This document shows, piece after piece, positions 17,016-25,716 of a stretch of DNA of 64,000 nucleotides. How positions within the stretch are numbered: position 1 is the first letter of the stretch; every line of letters starts with the position of its first letter. The translations under genes and the position numbers were made by a program. The notes beneath the pieces are model-generated. The model was not told the DNA's origin. It was given only the letters and a program-made list of their open reading frames with translations, and searched no databases. The DNA is from Marinilabilia rubra. Its GTDB lineage: Bacteria > Bacteroidota > Bacteroidia > Bacteroidales > Marinilabiliaceae. The DNA lies in contig NZ_QEWP01000007.1 in the NCBI RefSeq assembly GCF_003121985.1, positions 186,001 through 250,000 on the forward strand. Reading direction: 5' to 3'.

Positions 17016-19754
17016 ATGTCAAAAAGAAATCTGGGTATTCTGGGAATAATCCTGGTCTTTACATTTATTATAAGTGCAGTTTTGTGGAATTTATACAGGC
17101 ATCAAAGTTTTCAGTCTAATAATTCCATCGATGCAGTACCTGCAAATGCCTCGGTTATAATTAAAATAAATTCTCCTTCAAATTTATTAAACATTTTAAA
17201 TGAAGACATAAAGTTCCGGTCTGAGCTGGAATCCTTTCAAAGTATCAAATCAATATTCCAGGTTTCTGAAACAACAGATTCAACTTTATTTTTCACAGAA
17301 GGGGCAGGCAGGTCACTGGATGAATGTCCCACTGTTATAGCATTTAGCAAATTGGGGAAGGAATCTATTGAATGGAGCATCCATATCGCACTAAAGAACA
17401 AAGGTCAGGAAAATGAAATTAACTCCTGGCTGGAAAACAATTCCACCCAAAAAAGAAACTACACTGGTTTTACCATTTTCCAAACAAAAGAATCGGCCAG
17501 CGCTGGCAAATCCTATTTCAGCACTTTACAGAACGGGACTTTAACCCTTAGCAAGTCTCCTTTACTCGTCGAGGGATCAATAAGGCAACAGCAGTCCGGT
17601 CGTTCGGTATACGAGGATCCTACTTTCACAAAACTCGAAAAAACCACCAGTAAAAGGGCTGATGGTTCGGTATTTATTAAGTTTTCAAAGCTTGATGAGT
17701 TTTCGGAACCTTTTCTCGCTTCAGAAGCAAAGAAGTTTGCACAATTTATGAGAAAGATTGCTGACTGGGGAGTGCTTGATTTCGAAATTTCAGATGATGA
17801 ACTAATATTAAACGGGTTTTTATCCACTGAATCAAATTCTTCGTTTATTTCCGTTTTCAACGGGGTTGAACCCCGAAAACCAACGATCCAGGAAATATTG
17901 CCTCTCAATATCCGGCTTTTTGCAGGATACAATTTCTCGGATAAACAAGGATTTCTGGATAATTTCACCAATTACATTCTGAGAAAAGACAACCACTCAA
18001 AAATTGAATCACTTGATCAACAATATGAAAACCGGACTGGCACATCCTTCTTAAAAGCATTTGGAAATATTATCGATGGTGAAATGGCCCTGGCATACTC
18101 CAATTTTAATGCAAGCAATCCCAATCAGGGCAGATTCCTGGTATTCAGAACAGAAGGCCAGACTACAACCCTGCCTGTTTTAAAGCAAATGCAGGAATTT
18201 TACGGTGTTAACCGGTCCCCTATTACCAATTATCGTGTTGATGAGTCCACTTCTTTTCCAATATACAGAGGTTTTGACTCTCAATTAGCTACACTGGTAT
18301 GGGGAAGTATTTTTCCTGATGTGCCCACCCAGTATTTTTCCTTTTATCGCAATTATCTGGTTTTTGCCGACAGTCAAAAATCACTTCAGTCTTTTTTGTA
18401 TGACAATGTGCTGAATAAAACACTGGATAGTCACGCCTACTATTCTTCTTTCAGAGAAAACTTTTCTTATGAAGAAAACTTTTTCCTTTTTGCAGAGATC
18501 CCGCACCTGTTTCCTTACATTGAAAATGAACTAAATCCGGCCATATTTCACCCCACAGGCGAACAAAAAAAAGTCTTGTTCAATTTTTACGCCACAGGAC
18601 TTCAAATTTCTAACAGCTCGGGATTGAATTACACTACTCTTTACGGAAATTATGCTCCTCACCGCGACAAAGAACCCAGAACCATATGGCAAAGCAGGAT
18701 CGACACAATGGTGGCGATGAAGCCGGCACTGGTGGATAATCATTATACTCATGAAAAAGAGATTCTGGTTCAGGATGAAGCTCACAACCTCTATTTGATC
18801 AATAATATGGGCCGTATACTGTGGAAAAAACCACTGGATGGAAAAATTCTGAGTGAAATACATCAGATCGATTTTTACAAGAATAACAAATATCAGTATC
18901 TGTTCAATACAGGAAAAAAGCTCTATTTATTGGATCGCAACGGTAATCATGTGGCCAAATACCCCTTCACACTTCCCTCGGAAGCAGCAAATGGTTTAGC
19001 AGTGTTTGATTACAATGACAATCGCAATTACCGCGTTTTTCTGGCCCTGAAAGATCGAAAAGTTTATTTATTTGACAAATCGGGAGCCAGGGTTCCGGGC
19101 TGGAATATCCCCCAAACTGAAGGTCTGGTCTCTCAACCTGTTCAATTTTTCAGAACAAGCGGCAGAGACTACATCGTCTTCAGTGATGCTTACAGGAATT
19201 ATATTATGGACAGAAGAGGAAACCACAGGGTTATGCCCGGGAAAAGCTTTGAGCGCAACAATCTCAGTCCTTTTTTCCTTGAGCATCCTGATTCCGAAAA
19301 ATCGGCAATCGTATCCTCTACTTCCGGTGGTCAGGTAGCCAAAATAATGCTTCCATCCGGTAAAACTACCATAAAAGAGATCGAAGAAAACACTTCCAAT
19401 AATCACTTCTTCCTTCTTTTGCACGAAAATGACCCTGAATATGTATTGGTAAGCCCTGAAAAGTTGCTAATTCTCAATTCTGAATATGAGCCAAAAGTGG
19501 AAGAAACATTAGAGCAAAGAGTAGAACCTGTTGCGGACTTATATAAATTCTCCTCATCCGATCACAAAATTGGATTGGTAAGTGAAGACAACTCTGTGAT
19601 ATACCTATATAACAGCGACGGTTCTCTTTATAAAGGTTTTCCTTTAAAAGGCACCTCCCGGTTTTCTATAGGTTTTTTAAAGTCATCAGCCTACCGCTTC
19701 AATCTTATTACCGGAGGCGAAAACAATTATATATACAATTACCGTGTGGAATAA
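17016..19754 (+). CDS. Large membrane-anchored DUF3352-like protein, function unknown
   Basis: About 912 residues. One N-terminal membrane helix (LGILGIILVFTFIISAVLW) is followed by an extracytoplasmic region. The first 450 residues start with AVPANASVIIKINSP, the usual opening of DUF3352-type proteins. The last 350 residues hold repeated PQQ/propeller-like strands (ILVQDEAHNLYLINNMGRILWKK, KKLYLLDRNGNHVAKYPF, RKVYLFDKSGARVPGW), probably a beta-propeller. ATG 17016 is preferred to the TTG three bases earlier. The gene stands between porZ and the Na/Pi transporter. No function can be assigned. Confidence 0.75.
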   Translation: MSKRNLGILGIILVFTFIISAVLWNLYRHQSFQSNNSIDAVPANASVIIKINSPSNLLNILNEDIKFRSELESFQSIKSIFQVSETTDSTLFFTEGAGRSLDECPTVIAFSKLGKESIEWSIHIALKNKGQENEINSWLENNSTQKRNYTGFTIFQTKESASAGKSYFSTLQNGTLTLSKSPLLVEGSIRQQQSGRSVYEDPTFTKLEKTTSKRADGSVFIKFSKLDEFSEPFLASEAKKFAQFMRKIADWGVLDFEISDDELILNGFLSTESNSSFISVFNGVEPRKPTIQEILPLNIRLFAGYNFSDKQGFLDNFTNYILRKDNHSKIESLDQQYENRTGTSFLKAFGNIIDGEMALAYSNFNASNPNQGRFLVFRTEGQTTTLPVLKQMQEFYGVNRSPITNYRVDESTSFPIYRGFDSQLATLVWGSIFPDVPTQYFSFYRNYLVFADSQKSLQSFLYDNVLNKTLDSHAYYSSFRENFSYEENFFLFAEIPHLFPYIENELNPAIFHPTGEQKKVLFNFYATGLQISNSSGLNYTTLYGNYAPHRDKEPRTIWQSRIDTMVAMKPALVDNHYTHEKEILVQDEAHNLYLINNMGRILWKKPLDGKILSEIHQIDFYKNNKYQYLFNTGKKLYLLDRNGNHVAKYPFTLPSEAANGLAVFDYNDNRNYRVFLALKDRKVYLFDKSGARVPGWNIPQTEGLVSQPVQFFRTSGRDYIVFSDAYRNYIMDRRGNHRVMPGKSFERNNLSPFFLEHPDSEKSAIVSSTSGGQVAKIMLPSGKTTIKEIEENTSNNHFFLLLHENDPEYVLVSPEKLLILNSEYEPKVEETLEQRVEPVADLYKFSSSDHKIGLVSEDNSVIYLYNSDGSLYKGFPLKGTSRFSIGFLKSSAYRFNLITGGENNYIYNYRVE

Positions 19755-19755
19755 A

Positions 19756-19784
19756 TTGATCCTTTATATTTTTCTCTATTTTTG
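19756..19784 (+). promoter_or_regulatory. Bacteroidota-type promoter before the Na/Pi cotransporter
   Basis: TTG (19756-19758), an 18-nt spacer and TATTTTTG (19777-19784) match the TTG-N17-23-TAnnTTTG consensus. The leader to the ATG at 19845 would be about 55 nt. Confidence 0.55.
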
Positions 19785-19844
19785 TCGCAACTATTTGCTG
19801 AATAAACAGTATTAAAATACGAACTTTTACACACTGGGGTTAAA

Positions 19845-21539
19845 ATGCAATATTCTTTTTTTGATTTTCTATCGCTGGTTGGGTCTCTCGGAATGTTCCT
19901 TTACGGAATGAAAATGATGAGCGAAGCTCTTCAAAAAGTTGCAGGTAATAAAATGCGGGCCATTCTGTCTGCCATGACATCCAACAGAGTTCTCGGGATT
20001 CTAACCGGATTTCTGGTTACGGCAATGGTACAATCATCTTCTGCTACCACAGTAATGATTGTTAGCTTTGTAAATGCCGGATTGGTCACCCTTAAGGAGT
20101 CTATAGGGGTAATTATGGGTGCCAACATTGGAACAACGGTAACCGGTTGGATTATCACCCTCTTTGGCTTTAAAGTAAAAATAAGTGCTTATTCATTACC
20201 CCTGATTGGTCTTGGGTTACCGTTTATTTTTTCAAAATCAGGTACGCGCCGCTCATACGGAGAACTTCTCATCGGTTTTGCATTATTGTTCATGGGACTG
20301 GAGTACCTTAAAGACTCTGTTCCCGACATTAAAAACAATCCGGAAATATTAAGTTTTCTTCATCAATACACCGATAGCGGCATTTTCACAACCCTCTTAT
20401 TCCTTGGTATAGGTACAATATTAACGGTGGTTGTTCAATCTTCCTCAGCCACCATGGCTCTTACCTTTGTGATGTGTAACGAGGGATGGATCGAATTCAG
20501 CCAGGCAGCAGCAATGGTACTGGGCGAGAATATTGGTACCACCATAACGGCCAACATTGCTGCAGCAGTGGGAAATATAAGTGCCAAAAGAGCCGCCCGG
20601 GTTCATTTAATATTCAATCTCTTAGGGGTTATTTGGATGCTGAGTGTATTCAACAGTTATACCGGACTGATAGATTCCCTAATGACTAAAAACGGAGGGG
20701 TTTCACCTACTGAATCGCCGGCAGCTATTCCTATAGCATTGTCTGTTTTCCATACTTCATTCAACCTTCTGAATGTGTTTATTTTTATTTGGTTTACGCC
20801 CATAATACAGCGTGTAGCAGAGTATTTAGTGCCACAAAAAACCAGTGATTCAGATGAAGAATTCAGGCTGAAATACATTACCACAGGTATGCTTTCAACC
20901 TCCGAATTATCCATACTCCAGGCCAAAAAAGAAGTCCAGTTTTATGCCAAACACACCACCAAAATGTTTGGCTTTGTAAGGAAAATGGTCAACGAGGATC
21001 GGGATAAGAAATTTAACAAGCTACTTTCCAGAGTTCAGAAATACGAAGGCATCAGCGATAATGTGGAGGTAGAAATCACCAATTATCTGACTCAGGTTTC
21101 TCAGTATAAACTCAGTGAACCCGGCCGCAAGCGATTGAGAGCTATGCTTAAGCTCGCGGGAGATTTGGAAAGCATTGCTGACAGTAATTTTAACCTGGCC
21201 AGATCGGTCAACCGTATGAGAGAAAAGAACATCAAATTCAAGCCCTCGGCCATGGAAAAAATTGAATTGATGTTTAACCTGGTGGAGGAATCCTTATCAG
21301 TAATGAGGGAAAACCTTCAGCAGGATGAATTGGTGGTAACGCTTACCAAGGCGCGCTTGCTGGAAGACCAGATAAACAATTACCGAAACCAGCTTAAAAG
21401 TGAACATCTCGATAATCTGGCTAATAACGTTTATTCATATGAAGCAGGTATCATCTTCAACGATCTGTTCTCTGAATGCGAGAAACTTGCTGATTATGTA
21501 ATCAATGTTTCAGAAGCACTCGAAGAAGTGGGCGTTTAA
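19845..21539 (+). CDS. Na+/phosphate cotransporter family protein (NptA/PNaS type)
   Basis: The 564-residue membrane protein has the duplicated QSSSATTV motif of the Na/Pi cotransporter repeats (MVQSSSATTVMIVSFVNAG and VVQSSSATMALTFVM). GANIGTTVTG and GENIGTTITANIAA follow each repeat. Eight or nine hydrophobic segments lie in residues 1-320. The C-terminal 220 residues are cytoplasmic helices of PhoU type (ISDNVEVEITNYL, LAGDLESIADSNFNLAR), which probably regulate uptake. The length is normal for this fusion. Confidence 0.93.
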   Translation: MQYSFFDFLSLVGSLGMFLYGMKMMSEALQKVAGNKMRAILSAMTSNRVLGILTGFLVTAMVQSSSATTVMIVSFVNAGLVTLKESIGVIMGANIGTTVTGWIITLFGFKVKISAYSLPLIGLGLPFIFSKSGTRRSYGELLIGFALLFMGLEYLKDSVPDIKNNPEILSFLHQYTDSGIFTTLLFLGIGTILTVVVQSSSATMALTFVMCNEGWIEFSQAAAMVLGENIGTTITANIAAAVGNISAKRAARVHLIFNLLGVIWMLSVFNSYTGLIDSLMTKNGGVSPTESPAAIPIALSVFHTSFNLLNVFIFIWFTPIIQRVAEYLVPQKTSDSDEEFRLKYITTGMLSTSELSILQAKKEVQFYAKHTTKMFGFVRKMVNEDRDKKFNKLLSRVQKYEGISDNVEVEITNYLTQVSQYKLSEPGRKRLRAMLKLAGDLESIADSNFNLARSVNRMREKNIKFKPSAMEKIELMFNLVEESLSVMRENLQQDELVVTLTKARLLEDQINNYRNQLKSEHLDNLANNVYSYEAGIIFNDLFSECEKLADYVINVSEALEEVGV

Positions 21540-21589
21540 GTTTAAATGTCTGATAATTTAGCCTTAATATTAAAATAACATAGCGTCTG

Positions 21590-21597
21590 TACATTTG
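21590..21597 (+). promoter_or_regulatory. Candidate -7 promoter box
   Basis: TACATTTG is an exact TAnnTTTG match 43 bp before the ATG at 21641. A TTG at the -33 distance is missing. Confidence 0.35.
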
Positions 21598-21640
21598 TAC
21601 CAACAAGAAACGGAAAGTACAATATTAAAAGATAGATGTT

Positions 21641-22003
21641 ATGAAAGCAGTAGTATTAAGCATAGTGATGATTGCAATGGTTGCCGTAAATGCATTTGCG
21701 GTTACTGAAGAAAAAACCGAGAAGCCCGGTGAACCGGCTGTTGCGAATACCAGTATTTCCGGTGTAATTATCGACGAGGAGACCGGAGAAGCCCTAACAG
21801 GCGTGGAAGTAAAACTCAACGGAAGTGACGAAAAAACTTACACCGACTTTGATGGTAAATTTGTTTTCGACGGTGTAACACCAGGAGATTATTCAGTTAA
21901 GGCGAATATAATTTCGTACAAGCCTGTTGTAAGAAAACTGAAGGTAAACACCAACGAAATGCATGCTCTTAACCTCGAGTTGGGAACTGTTGGCGACGAA
22001 TAA
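21641..22003 (+). CDS. Small secreted protein with carboxypeptidase regulatory-like domain
   Basis: The 120-residue protein has a signal peptide of about 21 residues (MKAVVLSIVMIAMVAVNAFA) and one CarboxypepD_reg-like beta-sandwich (ISGVIIDEETGEALTGVEVK, YTDFDGKFVFDGVTPGDYSVK). This is the module found at the N terminus of SusC proteins, here alone. It probably stays in the periplasm or at the cell surface; the role is unknown. A terminator follows. A run of 14 A residues lies just after the stop codon. Confidence 0.8.
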   Translation: MKAVVLSIVMIAMVAVNAFAVTEEKTEKPGEPAVANTSISGVIIDEETGEALTGVEVKLNGSDEKTYTDFDGKFVFDGVTPGDYSVKANIISYKPVVRKLKVNTNEMHALNLELGTVGDE

Positions 22004-22033
22004 GAAAAAAAAAAAAAAATCATGAGATAAAGT

Positions 22034-22067
22034 AAAGGAAGGCTGGTATTTAAGTCTTCCTTTTTTT
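22034..22067 (+). terminator. Rho-independent terminator
   Basis: AAAGGAAG (22034-22041) pairs with CTTCCTTT (22056-22063), loop of 14 nt, followed by T residues. It lies 31 bp after the stop of the gene at 21641-22003. Confidence 0.75.
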
Positions 22068-22190
22068 GAATTCAAACCTGGCAATGTTAAAACAAAGTTG
22101 CCTATATGTAACTTTAATGTTAATTTTACGTTATCATAGATAACAGGAACAAGTTGGGAGGCTTTTGATAACTACTAAAACACAAAGGCC

Positions 22191-22646
22191 ATGAAAAAGC
22201 TGATATTATTACTCGCGTTGGTGGTAACAGGTGGACTGTTGCACGCTCAACTTGTTGAAAAGGACGGTATATACTACGACTTCAACAACAATCCTTATTC
22301 CGGAACTTACATTGAGTATTATCCTGAAGGTAATGTGCATATTGAAATGCGTGTACAGGATGGTAAAAAAGATGGGACCACCACCTATTATTTTGAAGAC
22401 GGCAGCAAAAAAGAAGTCCGTAATTTCAAGAATAATAAGATGGATGGTACCTGGATTACCTGGGATGAAGATGGCACAAAGGTAGCTGAAGCCCGATATG
22501 ACAACGGCAAAAAGCACGGGAAATGGTTCATCTGGGACGAAAATGGCACCCTTCGATACGAAATGGAGTACAACCAGGGCACCAAAACCGGCATTTGGGC
22601 CATTTATAATGAAAGTGGAGAATTGATAAGCGAAAGGGAATATTAA
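22191..22646 (+). CDS. Secreted MORN/toxin-antitoxin-2-like repeat protein
   Basis: The 151-residue protein has a signal peptide cut near residue 20 (LLHAQ). Five or six tandem MORN_2-type repeats of 20-22 residues follow, each with the form NGKKHGKWFIWDENGTLRYE (earlier units YSGTYIEYYPEGNVHIEM, KDGTTTYYFEDGS, MDGTWITWDEDGT). Such repeats form extended beta-hairpins and are common in Bacteroidota secreted proteins without a defined function. It is the last gene before the AT-rich accessory region. Confidence 0.85.
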   Translation: MKKLILLLALVVTGGLLHAQLVEKDGIYYDFNNNPYSGTYIEYYPEGNVHIEMRVQDGKKDGTTTYYFEDGSKKEVRNFKNNKMDGTWITWDEDGTKVAEARYDNGKKHGKWFIWDENGTLRYEMEYNQGTKTGIWAIYNESGELISEREY

Positions 22647-22890
22647 TCATTTCTGCCTAACTGAAAGAATACAAAAAGATATGGATCGGATGGTTCATGT
22701 CTTTTTTTTGCTCAAATGTGGCCCTCTTTATGGATCATATGCCAAACCGGACCACACCCAAAAGTTGGATCTACGCACAAACTTTAGCCAATCTAAAAAG
22801 AAGACATTTAAATCCATAACGCTTCTGAAATATTTTATTTTAGCATTGAATAACTCAGCTGTCGCATTAGTGCTTCTGCCATTGAACTCG

Positions 22891-23050
22891 TGTCAAGTCA
22901 AGTATAATCTGACGGCCCAAGCTTTGCTCTTTATGTCGTGTGCTTCTCAAAAAAAGACTCACTTAGCGAAGGCTATGCTTACTTTTTTGTTGATTTGCGC
23001 AAGGTGAAAATTAGAGACGACTTAACCGACATCCTACACTTGACCTGACA
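22891..23050. mobile_element. 160-bp element with 16-bp imperfect terminal inverted repeats
   Basis: Left end TGTCAAGTCAAGTATA (22891-22906) and right end TACACTTGACCTGACA (23035-23050) are inverted repeats with 14 of 16 positions matching. The interior is non-coding. This is the shape of a MITE or of an IS that lost its transposase. Target duplications were not found. Confidence 0.5.
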
Positions 23051-23133
23051 TTGGTTTTTCCGATCTGACAGAGCTTCGCCTCATATTCAAAACTACTTCG
23101 CTCCAACTTCACAATAAAATCATTTTCAATAGG

Positions 23134-23218
23134 TATTTAAGTCATTCTAAAGCCTGATTAAAGACAATTATAATCGAATTTATTTCGGCTTTAATATGAG
23201 TTTAGAATGACTTAAATA
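23134..23218. repeat. 85-bp palindrome with perfect 18-bp arms
   Basis: TATTTAAGTCATTCTAAA (23134-23151) and TTTAGAATGACTTAAATA (23201-23218) are perfect inverted repeats, with a partly self-complementary centre (GATTAAAG and CTTTAAT). No T-run follows, so it is not a classic terminator. It may be a small transposable element or a long hairpin in the leader of the PUL genes. Confidence 0.65.
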
Positions 23219-23559
23219 TGACTTTAATGTGGAACTGTCCCGACTCTGAATCGAGGCAGCCAGGAAGCATAATCGAGGGGGGTACTTTTTCCCTAAGAGA
23301 ATGTTTTGTGTTTAAAATTGCCAGACATTTTAACTATTCTTATTTAATTATCTCTTTTTTCCTCTCACATACCTCCCTTTTTCACAAACAAGCCACCCCT
23401 ATCATTTAACCTATTAATCAGATCATTCACTCTCTTTCAAATATTCCCCCATCAAACATCGAACAAAATCAAGCTACTTTTTGGGATAAAATTGGCCAAT
23501 CAGAAATCCATTCAATAACTATGTTTGGCAGTAATTTTTTAACATTTATTAAAATTACT

Positions 23560-24186
23560 ATGAAAAAATTATTTACAACAGCATTTGCGCTATTGGCATT
23601 TTCTTTAACGTATGCCCAAACTAATATCCCTGTAAACAACGGTGATATTGAGGATACAACACCCATGTACCAGAACAAAAGAAATGGTGACAAGTGGACC
23701 ATCGAGGGCATGTGGTTTAATGAAAACAGCAAGCCAGGTAAGTTTGACGCCGCTAACAGTGGATTAGCCCCTGATGAAGGAAGAAATGGCTCTCAGGCGA
23801 TTAAATCCAAAGTCATAAACGGAACCGGAAATACAGCCCACGTTACGCTTTCCTTTGGGGACAATGACATAAGTTCTTACGGGCCGGGAACATATACTTT
23901 TACATTTTATGCTAAATCGCTGAAAGCCCCAACTGAAAGGCCATTTTGGATAGTATGTAATGCCATTAACGGTAAAAAGAAGAATGTCACCAATCAAACG
24001 TTAACCGTTGCCGACAATGGGGGAACAGTTGACTGGAAAGGGTTAGAAAATGGTTATTTAAAACAATCCATAACAGTAAAAGTATCTGACACGACAAAAG
24101 CTCAAAATCTCCGGTTACAAGTTCAACATGCAAGAAATACCAATACGTTTTGGTTTGATGATTTCACATTGACCAAGTTGGACTAA
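23560..24186 (+). CDS. Secreted beta-sandwich protein, possible carbohydrate-binding module
   Basis: About 208 residues: signal peptide MKKLFTTAFALLAFSLTYAQ and a single domain of about 185 residues with TIEGMWFNENS, GPGTYTFTFYAKS, RPFWIVCNA, GYLKQSITVKVSD and FWFDDFTL. The alternating aromatic strands and final WFDDF strand resemble jelly-roll carbohydrate-binding modules (CBM4/CBM6-like). No named family is certain. The ATG at 23560 is chosen because the signal peptide starts there; the frame opens at 23521. The whole domain is repeated in the next gene. There is no T9SS tail. Confidence 0.75.
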   Translation: MKKLFTTAFALLAFSLTYAQTNIPVNNGDIEDTTPMYQNKRNGDKWTIEGMWFNENSKPGKFDAANSGLAPDEGRNGSQAIKSKVINGTGNTAHVTLSFGDNDISSYGPGTYTFTFYAKSLKAPTERPFWIVCNAINGKKKNVTNQTLTVADNGGTVDWKGLENGYLKQSITVKVSDTTKAQNLRLQVQHARNTNTFWFDDFTLTKLD

Positions 24187-24360
24187 TCTATTGCAGGAAG
24201 AATACAAACGACTACTCAGTCTTAATTCCAAAACAGGAAAGGAATTTACCATTGCGGCACAATATTTAACCATTTTTTGGTATAAAAATGTGCAATAAAA
24301 TGAATACCCGTTTCCTAAGTTTGATTCAATTATTATCTAACATTTTAAATCAATATCATT

Positions 24361-25590
24361 ATGAAAAAACTACTACTTTATTTAACATTTTCTTGTGTGT
24401 TATTTGCTTTTAACCAGGTAAATGCACAAGATGCTATTACAAACATGACTGCACCAGCCACAGTTACGCAAGGTGAGATAATAACAGTCACGGTAGACTA
24501 TGTTGCGGACACTGACTCCAAAGACCTTAATGTTCAAATTAAACCCATGAGTGGAACTGGTAGTTATGGTTTTACAAGAGAAACGGTTAGTGCAGGAACC
24601 GGTTCTGCAAACGTTAGCTTAACAATTGATCCCAATATTCCGGTTGCAGACAATGCCTACAAAATAATTTGTTACATGACTACTGTAGGGGGAGGCTTTG
24701 ACCCCACTATGCCTCAAATTGCCCAGACAGATATAAGTGCTGTCGCGCCTGTTGTTTATTACATACCCGTAAACAATGGTGATGTGGAAAATACAACAGC
24801 GATGTTTCAGGATGCCAGTAACGAGGATAAGTGGAGCATTGAAGGGATGTGGTTTAATGAAAATGCCGTAAATGTATTTGACGTCACTAATAGTGGATTA
24901 GCACCGGGTGAAGGCCGAAATAGTTCTCAGGCACTTAAATCTGTCATTCATAACGCCACCGGGGGTTCCGCGGATGTCTCTTTATCTGTTGGTGACATTG
25001 ACATAAGTAGTCATGGTCCGGGAACGTATACTTTTACATTCTACGCAAAATCATTAACAGCTCCAACCCAAAGACCATTTTGGATAGTCTGCAACACTTA
25101 CGATAAGGATAATGCAGACGTAACAAATGCTACAGTTACCAGAATTGACAATGGCGGAACAGTAACTTTTAACGGATTAGAAGCAGGTTATCTTAAACAA
25201 TCAGTTACTGTGGAGATTTCTGAAAACTCAGGAGGTAATGATGCTATGTATCTTCGTCTGCAAGTTCAACATGGAAAAGAGGATAATACGTATTGGTTTG
25301 ATGACTTTACTTTATCTGGTCCTGAAGGAACAAGTACTGCCATTAATAACAAAGAATTAGAATTGGGTGTTAATGTATTCCCAAATCCGGCTCGCACTAA
25401 AACTACAATAAGTAGTGAAACAGCTATTTCAAACGTTTCGCTATATTCATTATCGGGGGAAATGATAATAAATGAATCGGTAAAATCTAATGAGTATCAA
25501 TTAGATCTTTCATCATACCCTAAAGGATTGTACCTGTTAAGTGTTACTAATGATAACGGCACATCAACCACCAAATTAGTAATCAATTAA
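24361..25590 (+). CDS. Secreted two-domain beta-sandwich protein with T9SS sorting tail
   Basis: The 409-residue protein has a signal peptide (to NAQ, about residue 22). An Ig-like domain of about 105 residues follows (ITNMTAPATVTQGEIITVTV). Then comes a domain of about 180 residues closely related to the previous gene's product (SIEGMWFNENAV, GPGTYTFTFYAKSLTAPTQR, WFDDFTLSG). The C-terminal T9SS type A tail (NVFPNPARTKTTIS, LYSLSGEMI, GLYLLSVT) ends it. This suggests a surface-exposed glycan-binding protein. A terminator follows at 25656. Confidence 0.8.
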   Translation: MKKLLLYLTFSCVLFAFNQVNAQDAITNMTAPATVTQGEIITVTVDYVADTDSKDLNVQIKPMSGTGSYGFTRETVSAGTGSANVSLTIDPNIPVADNAYKIICYMTTVGGGFDPTMPQIAQTDISAVAPVVYYIPVNNGDVENTTAMFQDASNEDKWSIEGMWFNENAVNVFDVTNSGLAPGEGRNSSQALKSVIHNATGGSADVSLSVGDIDISSHGPGTYTFTFYAKSLTAPTQRPFWIVCNTYDKDNADVTNATVTRIDNGGTVTFNGLEAGYLKQSVTVEISENSGGNDAMYLRLQVQHGKEDNTYWFDDFTLSGPEGTSTAINNKELELGVNVFPNPARTKTTISSETAISNVSLYSLSGEMIINESVKSNEYQLDLSSYPKGLYLLSVTNDNGTSTTKLVIN

Positions 25591-25655
25591 TCTGAATTTC
25601 AAAACTTAAACCATTGACATCAATGCTTTAAGATTAAATATCAGGTTTAACAATT

Positions 25656-25694
25656 AAAAGAGGGAAGCTGTCGTTACAATGCCTCCCTCTTTTT
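25656..25694 (+). terminator. Rho-independent terminator
   Basis: AAAAGAGGGA (25656-25665) pairs with TCCCTCTTTT (25684-25693) and ends in a T-run. It lies 66 bp after the stop at 25590 and separates the binding-protein pair from the glycosidase-like pair. Confidence 0.8.
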
Positions 25695-25716
25695 ATAATA
25701 CCTAAAAAAATACAAA

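Larger units (their letters stand above)
22647..23559. other. Gene-poor stretch with two inverted-repeat elements
   Basis: No credible gene lies here. A frame of 108 codons at 22681-23007 has no start context, no domain and no compositional sign of coding. The stretch contains the element 22891-23050 and the palindrome 23134-23218. It marks the border between conserved chromosome and the PUL. Confidence 0.6.

Noticed and set aside
22681-23007. Open frame of 108 codons on the plus strand
   Set aside because: No domain, no ribosome site, amino-acid content of translated non-coding DNA, and it overlaps the inverted-repeat element at 22891-23050.
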